From Syncephalastrum monosporum B8922 (lineage: Eukaryota > Mucoromycota > Mucoromycetes > Mucorales > Syncephalastraceae): 64,000 nt of DNA. Positions 41,357 through 54,318 of the stretch are shown here, one piece after another. The notes beneath the pieces are model-generated. The model was not told where the DNA came from. It ran no database searches and saw only the letters and a list, made by a program, of their open reading frames with translations. The stretch covers positions 169,221-233,220 of the forward strand of contig JNEN01001259.1 in assembly GCA_000697355.1 (NCBI GenBank). Reading direction: 5' to 3'. The stretch's first letter is position 1. Each line of letters begins with the position of its first letter. A program made the translations under genes and the position numbers.

Positions 41357-41551
41357 CTAGCAGAGATTTATTCTCAAATCAGTTGGCATTCGACTGAATT
41401 TAGATATCTGTGGCAGACCCGGGTTCGTTATTGCGCGCGCAAGACGGTAGGCCGCCTCCTCATCTAACTGATGTGCCCGTGGAGGCATGCGTCTATTTTC
41501 TTTTGTAATATCATCGTTCCAGACATTTATCCAGTATGAAGCACTTACCAA
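41357..41551 (-). pseudogene. Decayed Qcr7-like fragment (cytochrome bc1 subunit 7)
   Basis: A 64-codon frame on the minus strand follows, segment by segment, the core of cytochrome bc1 subunit 7: ASYWINVWNDDI for the family's A-G-Y-x-x-x-G-L-x-x-D-D-I, K-E-N for E-E-N, QLDEEAAYRLARAI for R-L-P-E-x-E-x-Y-D-R-x-x-R-x-R-R-A, and G-L-P-Q...KFSRMPTDLR for L-P-K...W-T-K-P-E-E-D-V-R. Several key residues are lost and the C-terminal helix is missing, with a TAG stop followed by AATAAA. A GTAAGT donor-like site lies at its 5' end. I infer a decayed duplicate; the match is by memory of the family pattern only. Confidence 0.35.
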
Positions 41552-44500
41552 GATGGGTGGGGCTGAAAAGATTTGAAAATGCCAGAAATTAAATGTTTAA
41601 ACCACTATCGGTAGCTACTGCGGCGTTAGCCTGCGAGGAAGACAAGGAAGGAAAGATAAAGGGAGGCCAAAGGGTCAGGAGGGGGAAGAACAGGCCTGAC
41701 ATCAAAACAGTATACGTTGATATGCTCAATTTCCTTTGTCGTTCGGCTCACTTACTGACAAAGGAACAGCACAAGGAAAAAATTCCTTCAAGCAGAGCGG
41801 TGCAAGCGAGCAAAAGAAGAGAATACGCAAGTGGAGAAGACACCAGGAGAAGAGAAAGGCGATACTGCAGGCTACGTCTGCATATGTTAAAGCTATTCAT
41901 TGTACTGCAATTTCGAGACAACTCACTATTGTGCACACTGCTGCGATTGCATTTTTAACCAATGGGTTGACAACCGGCGCCAGAGGCACTGGGCCTTATG
42001 TCGTCTGTGTTGTTCCTTACACCATAATCCTGTGTACGAATGTATTTGCGAGAAGATGACTGAGGAGAGCGAAGATAAGTAAAGAAGTAGATGTGAGAGA
42101 AAATGAGTGTCTTTTCATTAAAGGAAGCAAATTGAGAATCTTGTCTGTCCTTTTCTGGCCTCAGCTAATGGCGCTCGCAAGCGAAAACAAGTAGGAGTTT
42201 CGTTGGACAGACTAGAGCAGATTCACCGTCTAACATAGAAGCTGCGCGGCGATAAACCTGGATGACAGATACAAATACCATTGTAGAGAAGTGCGACCTA
42301 TATCCCATGCGCTCACATGGTACTGCTATTGTAAGCGATGTTTTATGCATTTTATGATGGTATATGTCGTCCATGGAGGGGATTGAGGCGGGATACGTTA
42401 CGCAGGTCTATCGCACCTATCACTCTATCATGTCTATCACGTCTACCAGGATAACTGGTATACTGTACTGATCATTCGTGTGCCTCTCGAGGGTACGTGT
42501 AAGCATACGTTGCTATGTATCATAGACGTAGGTACATGGTAGTTCGAATGAGTCATAAACACATACAAACATACAAGTTCAATCACATCAAAAAATATCA
42601 TACAAATAGCATTAGACTTGTACCCACAAGGCCAAGAATGCTCTTGGGCACTTTTCACAATGCAGTGATACAATAATGATCATCAATCTGTGTTTTTGTG
42701 GTGAAGAGAAGTGAAATGAAAACAATACATAAGATAAGGCAATTATTACCTCTTACAACGGGAAGTCGCGTTTAATTGTAGTTGCTCATTGCCACGCAGA
42801 GTTCATTGGGCCCGTCGACCGACAATAAAGGACTTGGTCCATGTGGCGAAGACCTGCAACGGCGCAGACGGAATGATCGGACTGATGACTAGCGCAGAAA
42901 GTGACATTATATTCAGACGATTACTGTTCGGGTGCTCTGTTTTCAACTTGCAGGCACTTCCTTCACTGGTAACTCTAGAGTTCCTTTTTATCGACAAGTG
43001 TGCAGCCAAATATCTAAATGGTTTTGAATACTGTATTGTATGTCGCAATTATGCGAAGTATTCCTTGCTTTCGTGTTATAGACGCATATGGAAAGAGATT
43101 CGTGTGCTCCTTACATGATGCCTACAGTATACGTCGCTTACGTGTGTACCATATGTATACGCGTATAACTACCATTTTAATGATCATTCTAGAGTCGGCG
43201 ACGGGATGATTTTAAATTTCCTACTGTGGGAAGTTCTAACAAAAGAGACCTGGGTTTTAGGCAGGTATATCGGTTTGAAAATCTGAGGATTGTCTCAATA
43301 GCCCTGAAAGTGCATATCTGCTAACGCCCGGCGATGATCAACGAGAAACACCAACCATTACTATAAACATTATTTTACATCCAGACAAGCAAATGCAGGC
43401 ACACTTTGCCTTACCTTACTGCTACGGATGTACAGTGTGTACGTTTCTTTTCCTCAGAAGCAAGCCGGGAAGATACAGTATTCCAATCCCATTGTATATG
43501 CGCAGCCTTGAGAGCCTGCGTAAAAAGTGACACAAAGGAGCCACAACAGCTGAGGCGAAGAGAAAAAGGAGTACGGGTAACATTGACGACGTGAAACCTC
43601 GTTTACGCTGGCAAAACAAAAATGGAGATGTTGCATATAGAAAGTCAATCATAGAAAAAATATTGCCCTTCCTTAGCCCAAACAATACGGCCGCTTGGCG
43701 AAGTGGGCTGAAAAATCGCCGAAGGACTGACTCCTTGGACTTTTTAGCGGCCACATGAGCAAATTTTTTAGGTAAAGTATCGTCGAGTTTTGTCACGCAT
43801 TACGACCCTGTTCCTGCCTTTCGTGAGTCAAGTAGAACCAAGACATACCAGCTGCAAACCTTATATAAGCTACGCTGCAGGTCATCTAAATTGGTATAAC
43901 CAGGGGTCCAGGGGGGTGGAGCCAGTTCTGGCGGAAAACACCTGAGATTTCGAACAAATATAAAAATTTTTTTTCTTGAATATAGGGAACGCCTGTATAC
44001 GAATACGTTCTCTTGCTGGAGCGGATGAGTCCATTTGGGCTTGAAACGCATAGGTCATCAGAAACGTGAAAGTTCATATTGCTGCTCGTCGTGAAAGGAT
44101 TAGGGAATATTGTTGACCATCATGTGTTACGAAACATTATATTCCCGCGCCCATTTGTTTCTCTTTAAAACGCCACTGTCCTCATTTCGGCGAACAATAT
44201 GAATGGACAAGGAGATACATACATAATGTGTTGCGATGTGGCGGACGTGACCTACTGCAGTGACATAAGCGCTATCTACATCGCCCATGTATACGTTCTT
44301 CGCGTTTAGTCCTAAGCCATCCTTGTGGTGCCACTGATGGATTGATGGGCGCAGGTACGACATGTTACATGCCGATCAGTCTAAGTAATTCTATTGGAAC
44401 TACCGGTCAGCGCACAGCGGAAGGCGCTCTTTTGGACGATGTATGGTAATCACGGGCTTTACACGAGTTACATATAATTTTACAATTGCATGGTAGCACA

Positions 44501-44875
44501 ATTGCCAGGATGATACACTCAGGTCGCATCTCGCATGGCGGTTCCTAACCTGCTGCTTTCTTTAAACCTTGTCAAGCTACGTAATTCTCTCGTCGTGTTT
44601 CCTCCATTCTGTCTCGGACCAATCCTATTGTATTAGATAGACCGTCTCGCCGCTAGAAAACTGGGTTGCACAGTTTCGTCACTTCATAGAGAGAGAAAAA
44701 AAAGGTGAAACGCGGCGGACGCGGACGAAAAGAAGAGTTAGGGGTAGTGGAAAAAAAGGGCGGGCGTTGGCTACGAAACACAGCACACGCGTGCAATAAA
44801 CAATGACCTAAAAATGTTTGAATGGAAGTACACAGGTGATACTGCGCAGTGTGATATACTGGCTTGACTTGCGTG

Positions 44876-44882
44876 TATAAAA
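44876..44882 (+). promoter_or_regulatory. TATA box of the GAPDH gene
   Basis: TATAAAA about 370 bp upstream of the GAPDH start codon, followed by a long CT-rich, ATG-poor leader region (about 44900-45240), the usual layout of highly expressed fungal glycolytic genes. Confidence 0.6.
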
Positions 44883-45251
44883 ACGCGTTCGGTTCCTGCG
44901 ATTCCTATTTTCTTTATACCCATCCTCCTTTCCCTGTTCTTGGTATTCTTCACTGAATCCCAAGAATATCCTCCATTCCAACGCGCAAACAACCTATACT
45001 ATAAACCACCTCCTCTTTCTATTCTTTTCCTTACGACCCTTTCCTCTTTTACGACCCTTTTCTCTATACCACCTCATTTACATATATCCGTCCTCCTTTA
45101 TATACCACATACGAAAAAAAGTCAAACTATCCATTAAGAACCAAAACTACGAAAAAAAAAAATACGCAAACTATACAAACCCCTTTCAAATCCGCATTAT
45201 ATTTCTTCTCAACTACAAGCTTTCAAATACCTTTAAACCAATAACATTACC

Positions 45252-46494
<1,243 letters not shown>

Positions 46495-46908
46495 AGCATA
46501 AAAATTTTCATATACTCTAGCTTAGGGCCACACAAACTCTTCCATTCCCCTTTTTGTGGCCCTACAGCTCACATCATTCACCCATATTTTTCTTCGTTCC
46601 TCTTTTCTTTCACTTTTCTATCTTCTCACTCGCATACCTGCTTCATCCTTTCCACTCTTCATCAATTTTTTCTCCTCCAACCTTGATCAATCTCGTCATA
46701 TGTTACACTTTTTCACTTTTGCTTTGCCTATCAAGACTCTCTCGGGAGCAAATATGTCGTAGATACCACCTATCATGCCTTTTTTCCTATGCTCACAAAC
46801 CCCACTGAGCTGTATATTTTCATTTTCGCACTTTTTTTTTTTTCGTTTTAGTCTTATGATATTCAACCAGCGTAAGCTTTTCTATTATGACGAATTATAT
46901 AAATCACA

Positions 46909-49900
46909 TCATGAATCTAAATCCATCCGCGTTTCGAATTCAATGTCAATTTGCTGGTCCAAACCGAGATAGCCATCGCTCATCAAGAACAAGATGTAGC
47001 GATGCTTGCCCAAACGTGCCGGCGTCTCAAAAGTAACATGCGTCGTCGCCTTGTTGGATAATGTTTCATTGGGCCCATTGCGCATGCTGAGACGTTTCAT
47101 AGCCAGGAGCTCGTCCGTCTCGGGATCTCCTAAAACAATCCACCAACTCTCAAACTGAGGCTTGGGGAAGCGAGGCGCATAGATACGGCCGTCGTGCGAT
47201 CGACTATTGTGGCCAAGTCGGTCGATGTGAATTTGGATCTTGTAGTCCGTCTCAGGGATCAAATAAGGCTTTTTCGTATCCACATGTGCCTTGACGTCCA
47301 TGACTGGCAAGCGACTCACGACGTGTTGTATCTAAACAGATGGAACAATACTGGTTCAGTGAACCGTCCCTCCGCATAGCCTGTCAACTTACCTCTCGAA
47401 CATTTTCCGGAGTGAGACCAGGGACTTTTTCAAAGATGGTTTTAATTTGGTTACTCGAGAATTCAGTCAGCTCCGCCAAACAGCGCAGTTTCTTGTTCTG
47501 AAGAAGAGTGTAAGAAAACAACGACCGCTCTGTGGTAGCCTGTCTATGCTTACCTTGTATCGGATGTGAGGAAGCATACGCGGTTTGATCTTGGGGAGCA
47601 TAAGAAGCGTGTTGACGTCCGGCCAGTTGGCTTGCTTAATGCACTGTAGCATATTCATGATGGTCAAACTTGTCGTCAGATATCCAGCATCAGCAGACAC
47701 GTCAATCATCGCCTGTTTTTTTTGTAGAGAATAAACATTGCGTTTGAGCAAAAACATACACGTGCAGCCTTGTTTCATCGTATTGTTTACCTGACAGAAA
47801 CGAATTGCCGAATCCAAGACGGTAATCTGATCGGTGATATAGTCAGATATGGGCAATTCGAGCCGGCTGATGTGTGCCTGTGTCAACACATAGGCTTTGA
47901 CGTGTGGACTTATGAAATTACGCGTCCCGATAACCTTGTAGGGGATATGCTTCTCGATTTCTTGGTTGAGGAGGTCTTCGTTGCAACGCGCGGGCAGTTC
48001 CTCGTACTCGGGCACATTACCCATAATGTCCAGCAAAGCATCAAAGCTTGCATCCCGGGTCAGGTTATCTTGGAAGTGGCGGACCGTCTGATGGCGGAGG
48101 TAGTAGTACGACGCAATCTGACCCGAGATCAGGGGTATCAATTCGAAACCATCCTCCACTTCGAGGCATCCTGATGCTTCAAGTCGTCCGGTGACAGCAT
48201 TGATGGTATCGGACAAGAAAGTATCGACGCCCTTTTGTGTCAAGTCGTCCAGGCCGTAGTAGGTCGGGTTCTGCTGAAGACGACGGTAAAAGTAGGTCCA
48301 GGTCAAGTAGTCAATCGCATCCTGCTTGGTCTTGATCGTGCCTGCGACGATTTCAGCATTGATATGGTCATCCATAAACTTGTGTAGACTCGACTCGACA
48401 GGGAAGGGCTCGTGTAGGAACTTCTTGAAAAAGTTCTTCTTGCTGTCTTGGACAAAGACACGCGCGATACCAGTCGTGTCAAACTGCGGTCGACCTGCAC
48501 GTCCCATCATCTGTAGTACGTCCGTAATGGGATAGTCGACATAGCGACCGACCTTGTAGTTGTAATACTCGGTGCCTTTGATGACGACAAGATGGGCAGG
48601 AAGATTGACACCCCAAGCCAGCGTGCTCGTCGCGATCAAGATCTGGATCTTCATGTTCAAATACAGCTCTTCCACGATCTTGCGGTCGTCTTCTGTCAGA
48701 CCAGCATGGTGAAGACCAATACCAAACGCCAACGACATGCGCAGCGACTCATCGTGGGTACGTTCCAGAACCATATCCAGTTCGTCGTCGGACATGCGCA
48801 GCCACTGGCGTGGATTGTCTTCCATGCCGCAGTACGCAATCAGATCTTGGGCGGTCAAACGCGTCTGTCGGCGAGAAGATACAAAGACAATCACAGGCTG
48901 GGTAGGTGAATGTGTCTTAATGGCAGCGTAGGTGGGTTTGTTCATGGACATCATGCGAGGGCAATAGTGCTTGCCGGGGAAGCCATCAATGTAGATCTCG
49001 AGAGGCACGGGGCGCACCGAATGACGAAAGTTGAACAGACCGACCTTGTCGATGCCGAGCCAGTCGGCCAAATCATGCGCGTTCGCCAATGCGGTCGACA
49101 AGCCGACGATGCGGACCTTGCGCTCGAGCTGCGAGCCAATGTAGTTCATACGCGAAACGATGACCTCGAGGATCGGACCGCGGTCGCCACCGAGCAGATG
49201 GATTTCATCGATGATAACGCACGATACCTTGCGGACATAGCTACGTGTTTGCCAGCTACGACTGATACCGTCCCACTTCTCAGGCGTCGTGATGATAATA
49301 TCGGCAGATTCAATGGTCTTGAGATCGGGGGTCACGTCACCCGTGAGTTCGACGAGTTTCTTGCCCATCGGGCCCGTCAGGCGCTTGTTCCAGTCACCCA
49401 CACGTTCCTTGACGAGTGCCTTCATGGGGGCAATGTAGACCACTTTGGATCCAGGGTTCTCTCGGAAAGCCCACCTGTAAAAGACATGAGCTGCTGTAAT
49501 AAGCTGATATCGTTGACTTACCACATGACAAGCTCGGCAGCAACGGTTTTACCTGAACCCGTAGGAGCGCCAACCAGAGCATTGTGCGGTGTGTTGTAGA
49601 GTGTGTGGAAAATTTGCGTCTGCACAGGGTTGAAGTGCGAGAATCGTTGCGCACAGATCGTCTCGAGGGTCTCATCGTGGAGTGCTGTGACGGGCAGAGG
49701 TTGCAAATCCAACAAGTCAGTGTGCGGAGGCGAGAGCTGGGGTAAGATCAGATGCTGAAAGGAGATGGGCAGGATCGTTTCTGCGCCTAGCCAGCGGTCG
49801 GACACAGCGCGAATATAGATTTGCGAGGGCAGCGGTTCCACAAGTGGCACGGTGAATCCGATCTGGATGGGTTCGCCAGACTGCTTCTTGTGCAGCAGAT

Positions 49901-52900
49901 AGTACTCGGAATAATAGATTTCCACATTATCCGAATCCTCAGCCCAGATCCACCACGGCTCGACCGAACCGTGCACACGGTCGTTCCAGACAAAGTCCGG
50001 CGTGATGGTAAGCTCGACATTGAGCACGTTGCGTGTGATGGGTGCAATACGCGCGTCCAGGAGGAGCATGGGGAACTGGTCGACGCAACGTGCGATGGTC
50101 TGACCCATGCGCTTGTGGTGCACGAGTTCGCCGAGCTCGAGCGGTTCCATATCGCGCATCTCATCAATCGACACCTCGTGCGTGCGATTTTCCAATTTGT
50201 TGAGGATCTCCAACGGCAGACCCATCTGGTGCAACGGGTGTTGGAACGTCCACATCCGCTTCTCGATCGCCTTGTTAATGGAGAGCAAAATATAGGCCGT
50301 CGGGCCCCAGTTTCGATTAAGGGCGATCTCAAACAAGGCGCGCGCGATACGGCCCGCGTTCTGCGCAACATAGGCACAGTCTGAAACAAGGGCAAAATCG
50401 TCGATGCGCGCGTTCGAAATGTAGGACTGGAGCAGGATGTTGACCTTGCCGTGTGTGGATTCGGTGCCACCCCGGATGTCGCACGCGCATGAACCGTCTA
50501 ACAGGCCCTTGAGCTCCTTGTGCTCGGTGTCGCGTGACTTGATATTGTCGAACTCGGAACTAAGACTCATCATGGAGAGAACATCAGCTTCGGTCATGCG
50601 TGGCTTCATAAAGTCGTTGAAGATCTCGATACTGGTATGCTTGATGTAAAAGTTAGAGGCAATGCGACCCAGGTCTTTGGGGGTTAGATAGCCCGTGTTC
50701 TCGTCAAAGATGATCATCTGACATTTGGCGAGGCGCTGCGCGGCGGTGACAATAATGTCGTGGCGTTTTCTACCCAGAAGCGGATCATCGATTGGTTCGC
50801 TGTGATCCATGGCATAGACCATCGGGTTCTTCTTCATGCGCACATAGAGGTACGTGTAGCTCAGCCAGGTCACAGCTTCCGTTACATTGGTAACTGTGCC
50901 CAATGAAATTTCGGCATTCAAATTATCAGCAATATGCTCAATGAACCTGATTCAGAAGTAAGTGCCATGATTCATGCAGAAGGCAGAAGGACGAACTTAC
51001 TTTGATTCGATCGGGTGCTGCTGGGTAATGGCAGATATGTAGTGGGAAAGGCGATCATGCGTTGTCAAGATATAGCCAACACCTTGGGATTCATACTATT
51101 GCATAAATGTGAGATACTTCTTCCTTTGTAACACCTGTAGCGCATTTACCTGCGGACGACCTGCTCGACCAAAGATCTGAAGCACATCCAGAATAGAAAG
51201 ATCCTGGAAGCTACCCTTCTGAGAGTCGTACACCTGAGTGCCTTTGATAACGACGGCATACGCAGGTAAGTTGACACCCCAAGCCAGCGTGGCTGTACAG
51301 CACAGCACCTATTACCGCATTGAGTCACTATCACAACATATAGCATCTCTGGTTGCCTTTGTACCTTAAGACAGCCATCCGCAAACATCCTTTCCGTCAG
51401 CGTTCGGTCGGAACGGAGCATACCAGCATGGTGAATACCAAAGCCATACTGAAGTAATTCCTTGAGCTCCTTATTCTTTGACTTGGCCGCTTCACGTTTG
51501 TAGTGCGTAAACCGTGACTCCTGAGAACAGTCGAATGCATCTATAGTAAATTGAGTTCATGTTCCTAGCCACGCAGTTGAGCATGCTTACCCATCAGTCC
51601 TTCCGTTTGCACTTCCTCTCGCAGCATCTGCGCCGTCTTGACTGTCTCCTTTCGCGCATGGACAAATACCATCACCTGATGGCCTTGTTCTACGAGCGCA
51701 GCGACTTTGTCAAAGCAAGCCTTATTCATGCGCTCATTGGACTGGACCGAGTTGGGCTTTCCCTTGATACCCAGGAAATGCTGCTCAAGTGGCACAGGAC
51801 GGAAGCCTCCGTCGAAATAGAACAGGCCCTGATATGGGTTCACTCTGTGTCGTGCCATGTTAATACTAACCAAGTATGGTGTATACTGTGACCCTACCTC
51901 AGGAAGGATGCGACATCCAAGTAGTTTGGCAGGGTAGCAGACAAACCAACAATGCGGATGAGAGATTGGCTGGACTCCACTTGTCGCAGGGTACGAGCAA
52001 TGATACTCTCAATGACGGCACCACGATCTTCGTGAAGTAAGTGAACCTCATCAATAATCAAAAGTTTCACTTTCTGTAGGTTGCAAGCGTGAGTACACCA
52101 CAACGTGTCGTGACCATGCTGCCCATACCTGAGTGAGCTCAACGTCGCCCGTGCCCTTGCGTGTAATGACATCCCACTTTTCAGGTGTAGTAACAATGAA
52201 CTGGGTCGCCATGATTTCAGCTTTGGTGAGCTGCATATCACCTATGTTGAAAGTATATGAGTACTATATCAGGAAAGCAAGATCATGTACTTTACCTGTC
52301 AGTTCCCGGACACTGATACCCAAAAACTTGAGACGCTTGCCCATCTTTTCCACCACCTCGGCCGCCAAAGCCTTCATAGGTGCCACATAAACGATCTTGA
52401 AATCATCCTTGGCGATCGTTAGGTTCACGTCCGTGTCACCCTTGACGGGAGGCGGACTGCAGAATTGGGACAAACAACGAAGGACAGTCAACATGGCAAC
52501 ATCAGTTTTACCCTGTTTTCCAACGTCAGTAACAGGCTTTCTCTCTTGATGCACACAACTTACCGCACCCGTCGGGGCACAGACAAGCATATTTTCGTTC
52601 GTCTCATAGGCGATGGGATAGACGATGGATTGAATGCGGTTGAGACTCTCGTAAGCCTTGAAAGCACCGCGGGCCAGGTTGTCCATGTCCTTGATGAAAA
52701 TTCTGCGCTCTGTTGCGCGTACAGGAGCCGTCTTGGGCACGGGGATGATGGTTTCTTCATAATCATTGTATTCTTCACGCACCGTGCCAGCAGGCAGAGC
52801 GTAGCGCGTACCAAAGAGGGAGAGGGTACCACCCGACTTGCCGGCTTGATAGACACCCGGATACTGTTCTTCCTTGACAGCCTGCGCGAAAAAGCAAAGG

Positions 52901-54121
52901 CATGAGATGACGCTGCATAAAGCACAAAGCAGGTTTTCTGTTATACCTTTCGGCCGGTGCTGGCGAGGGGTGCCTGACTCGCAGCAAAGAGCGCATCCTC
53001 ACGTGCTTGTCTCAGATCGACCTGGTCGAACCCTAAAATATTCATCGACACGGTGTCTTCGTCCTCTGCAAGGCGAGTTGAGTCATTTTCTATCCGAAAT
53101 CGACATGTGTTGTTTTACCCTTTGATTTGCGTTGAGAGCGCATGGCTTTCTTTTGTTGTTTCTGAAGCAGCTTTTGCTCCCGTTTTTCAGCCTCGGAAAG
53201 TACTGTGACCTGTGCACCATAAACGGGTCTCCGTGAATCATTCTGCTTGGCCCGATTTCCATGCTGCTGCTGCTGCTGCTGCTGCTCGGCATAATTGGAC
53301 TATAGGATATGCGTTATGAGAAGCACTCTTCTACATGGTCAGGATATTACCATGGCCATGATGGTGCTGATAATGGTCTGTCGCTTTGTGATGAGGGTGG
53401 AGACGAGTTCAAGAGCCTCGAAGCCGAGCAGCTCCACCAAATCGCTCTGGATGCTCTCATCTGTCAAATTTTCTCATAAGCTACTTATGCCAGATCATCT
53501 ACATTGCTGTACTTACCATTCTCGCTTGAGCGTAGGATCGTGAAGATATCGATACATAATTTCTGCTCACTTAAGCCCGGGCCATGGACAGCGACGTAAT
53601 CGCGGCATTGACTGATGAAAGTGAATCAGATAAAATAGGTATGCCGCCTATTTGACACGTACTTTAATAGCCAATTGCGATCATAGACACCAGAAAAAGT
53701 CGGTTCTGGCACATCCACCGCCGGAGGCGTGATCGGTCCTTCGTCGCCGTCGTCCTCTTCTTCTTCCTCGGTGAAAACTTCTTCGGGCGGGAAGTACTCG
53801 AGATCTTCTAGACCGCTCGTGCGTGACGGAACAAGGGCCGGTGCTTCAAACCGTGTTAGTCAACCGCAACAGAAGTCGGACACACTACTTACGCGATTTC
53901 GGCGCGTTAGCTTTGTATTCCTCGACAAGTCTGCGAAAGGCATCGATGGACTGCTCGACAATGGTGTTGTCGTTGTTGTTGTTTGTGTTGCTGTCGGCGA
54001 AAGACGTGTCTCGTCCTTTGCCTTTGCCTTTGCCTTTGCCCTTGCCTTTGCCATCAGTGCCGGGTTCTTGGGTATTGGACACCAGTCGGTGGAATGCGAC
54101 ACTGAAGGGAATGTCTTGCAT
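46909..54121 (-). CDS. SLH1: Slh1/ASCC3-type double-cassette Ski2-like RNA helicase
   Basis: About 19 exons spanning 7.2 kb; the first is 54121-53893 and the last ends at a TGA at 46909. Two helicase cassettes are present. Cassette 1: [42 protein letters not shown]. Cassette 2: [44 protein letters not shown]. Each is followed by a Sec63 domain; the C-terminal C2-like part ends near [13 protein letters not shown]. The N-terminus ([38 protein letters not shown]) and [11 protein letters not shown] favour Slh1/ASCC3 over Brr2. In yeast and man this is the motor of the RQT/ASC-1 complex that splits collided ribosomes. A Lys-Gly repeat lies in the first exon and a polyglutamine run near the CCCH-free N-terminal linker. 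Confidence 0.9.
54016..54053. repeat. TTTGCC hexamer repeat in SLH1 exon 1
   Basis: Six imperfect copies encode alternating Lys-Gly on the minus strand near the Slh1 N-terminus, in a presumably disordered segment. Being a multiple of three, unit changes keep the frame. Confidence 0.85.
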
Positions 54122-54318
54122 GACGAAGAGTGAGTAAGAGGATCAGTGCCGCAGCAGAGGATCAAGTGAGGTAAAAATAGGGAAAAAAAGGTTGCCTGTC
54201 GCAGCAACACTCGGGGACCGGAGCATGAAAGATGCCCGCTTATATTTAAAGCTGCAGCATCACTTTCTACTTTTCCTGAAAAAATACTCGAAACTATACT
54301 GCGCGATCCTCTCGAGTC
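54122..54318. promoter_or_regulatory. Shared 197-bp divergent promoter of SLH1 and RQC2
   Basis: Only 197 bp separate the two start codons, so both core promoters must lie here and could be co-regulated. The stretch contains a short A-run and a TATATTT-like patch near 54240. No defined transcription-factor site is recognised. Confidence 0.55.

Larger units (their letters stand above)
39271..45251. other. Six-kilobase gene-poor interval between aconitase and GAPDH
   Basis: The longest gap in the window. Most open frames are under 130 codons, lack motifs and do not join across plausible introns. The exceptions are a Qcr7-like fragment (41357-41551) and the GAPDH promoter at the right end. I see no transposase or reverse-transcriptase signature and no long terminal or inverted repeats by eye, though diverged repeats would escape notice. 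Confidence 0.5.

Noticed and set aside
43422..43796. 124-codon minus-strand frame with hydrophobic segments
   Set aside because: No motif, no splice partners, no promoter feature, and composition close to that of random frames nearby.
46909..54121. Brr2 (U5 snRNP helicase) as identity of the double-cassette helicase
   Set aside because: The N-terminal segments and the [11 protein letters not shown] motif fit Slh1/ASCC3, and the Brr2-specific N-terminal plug and PWI regions are not seen.
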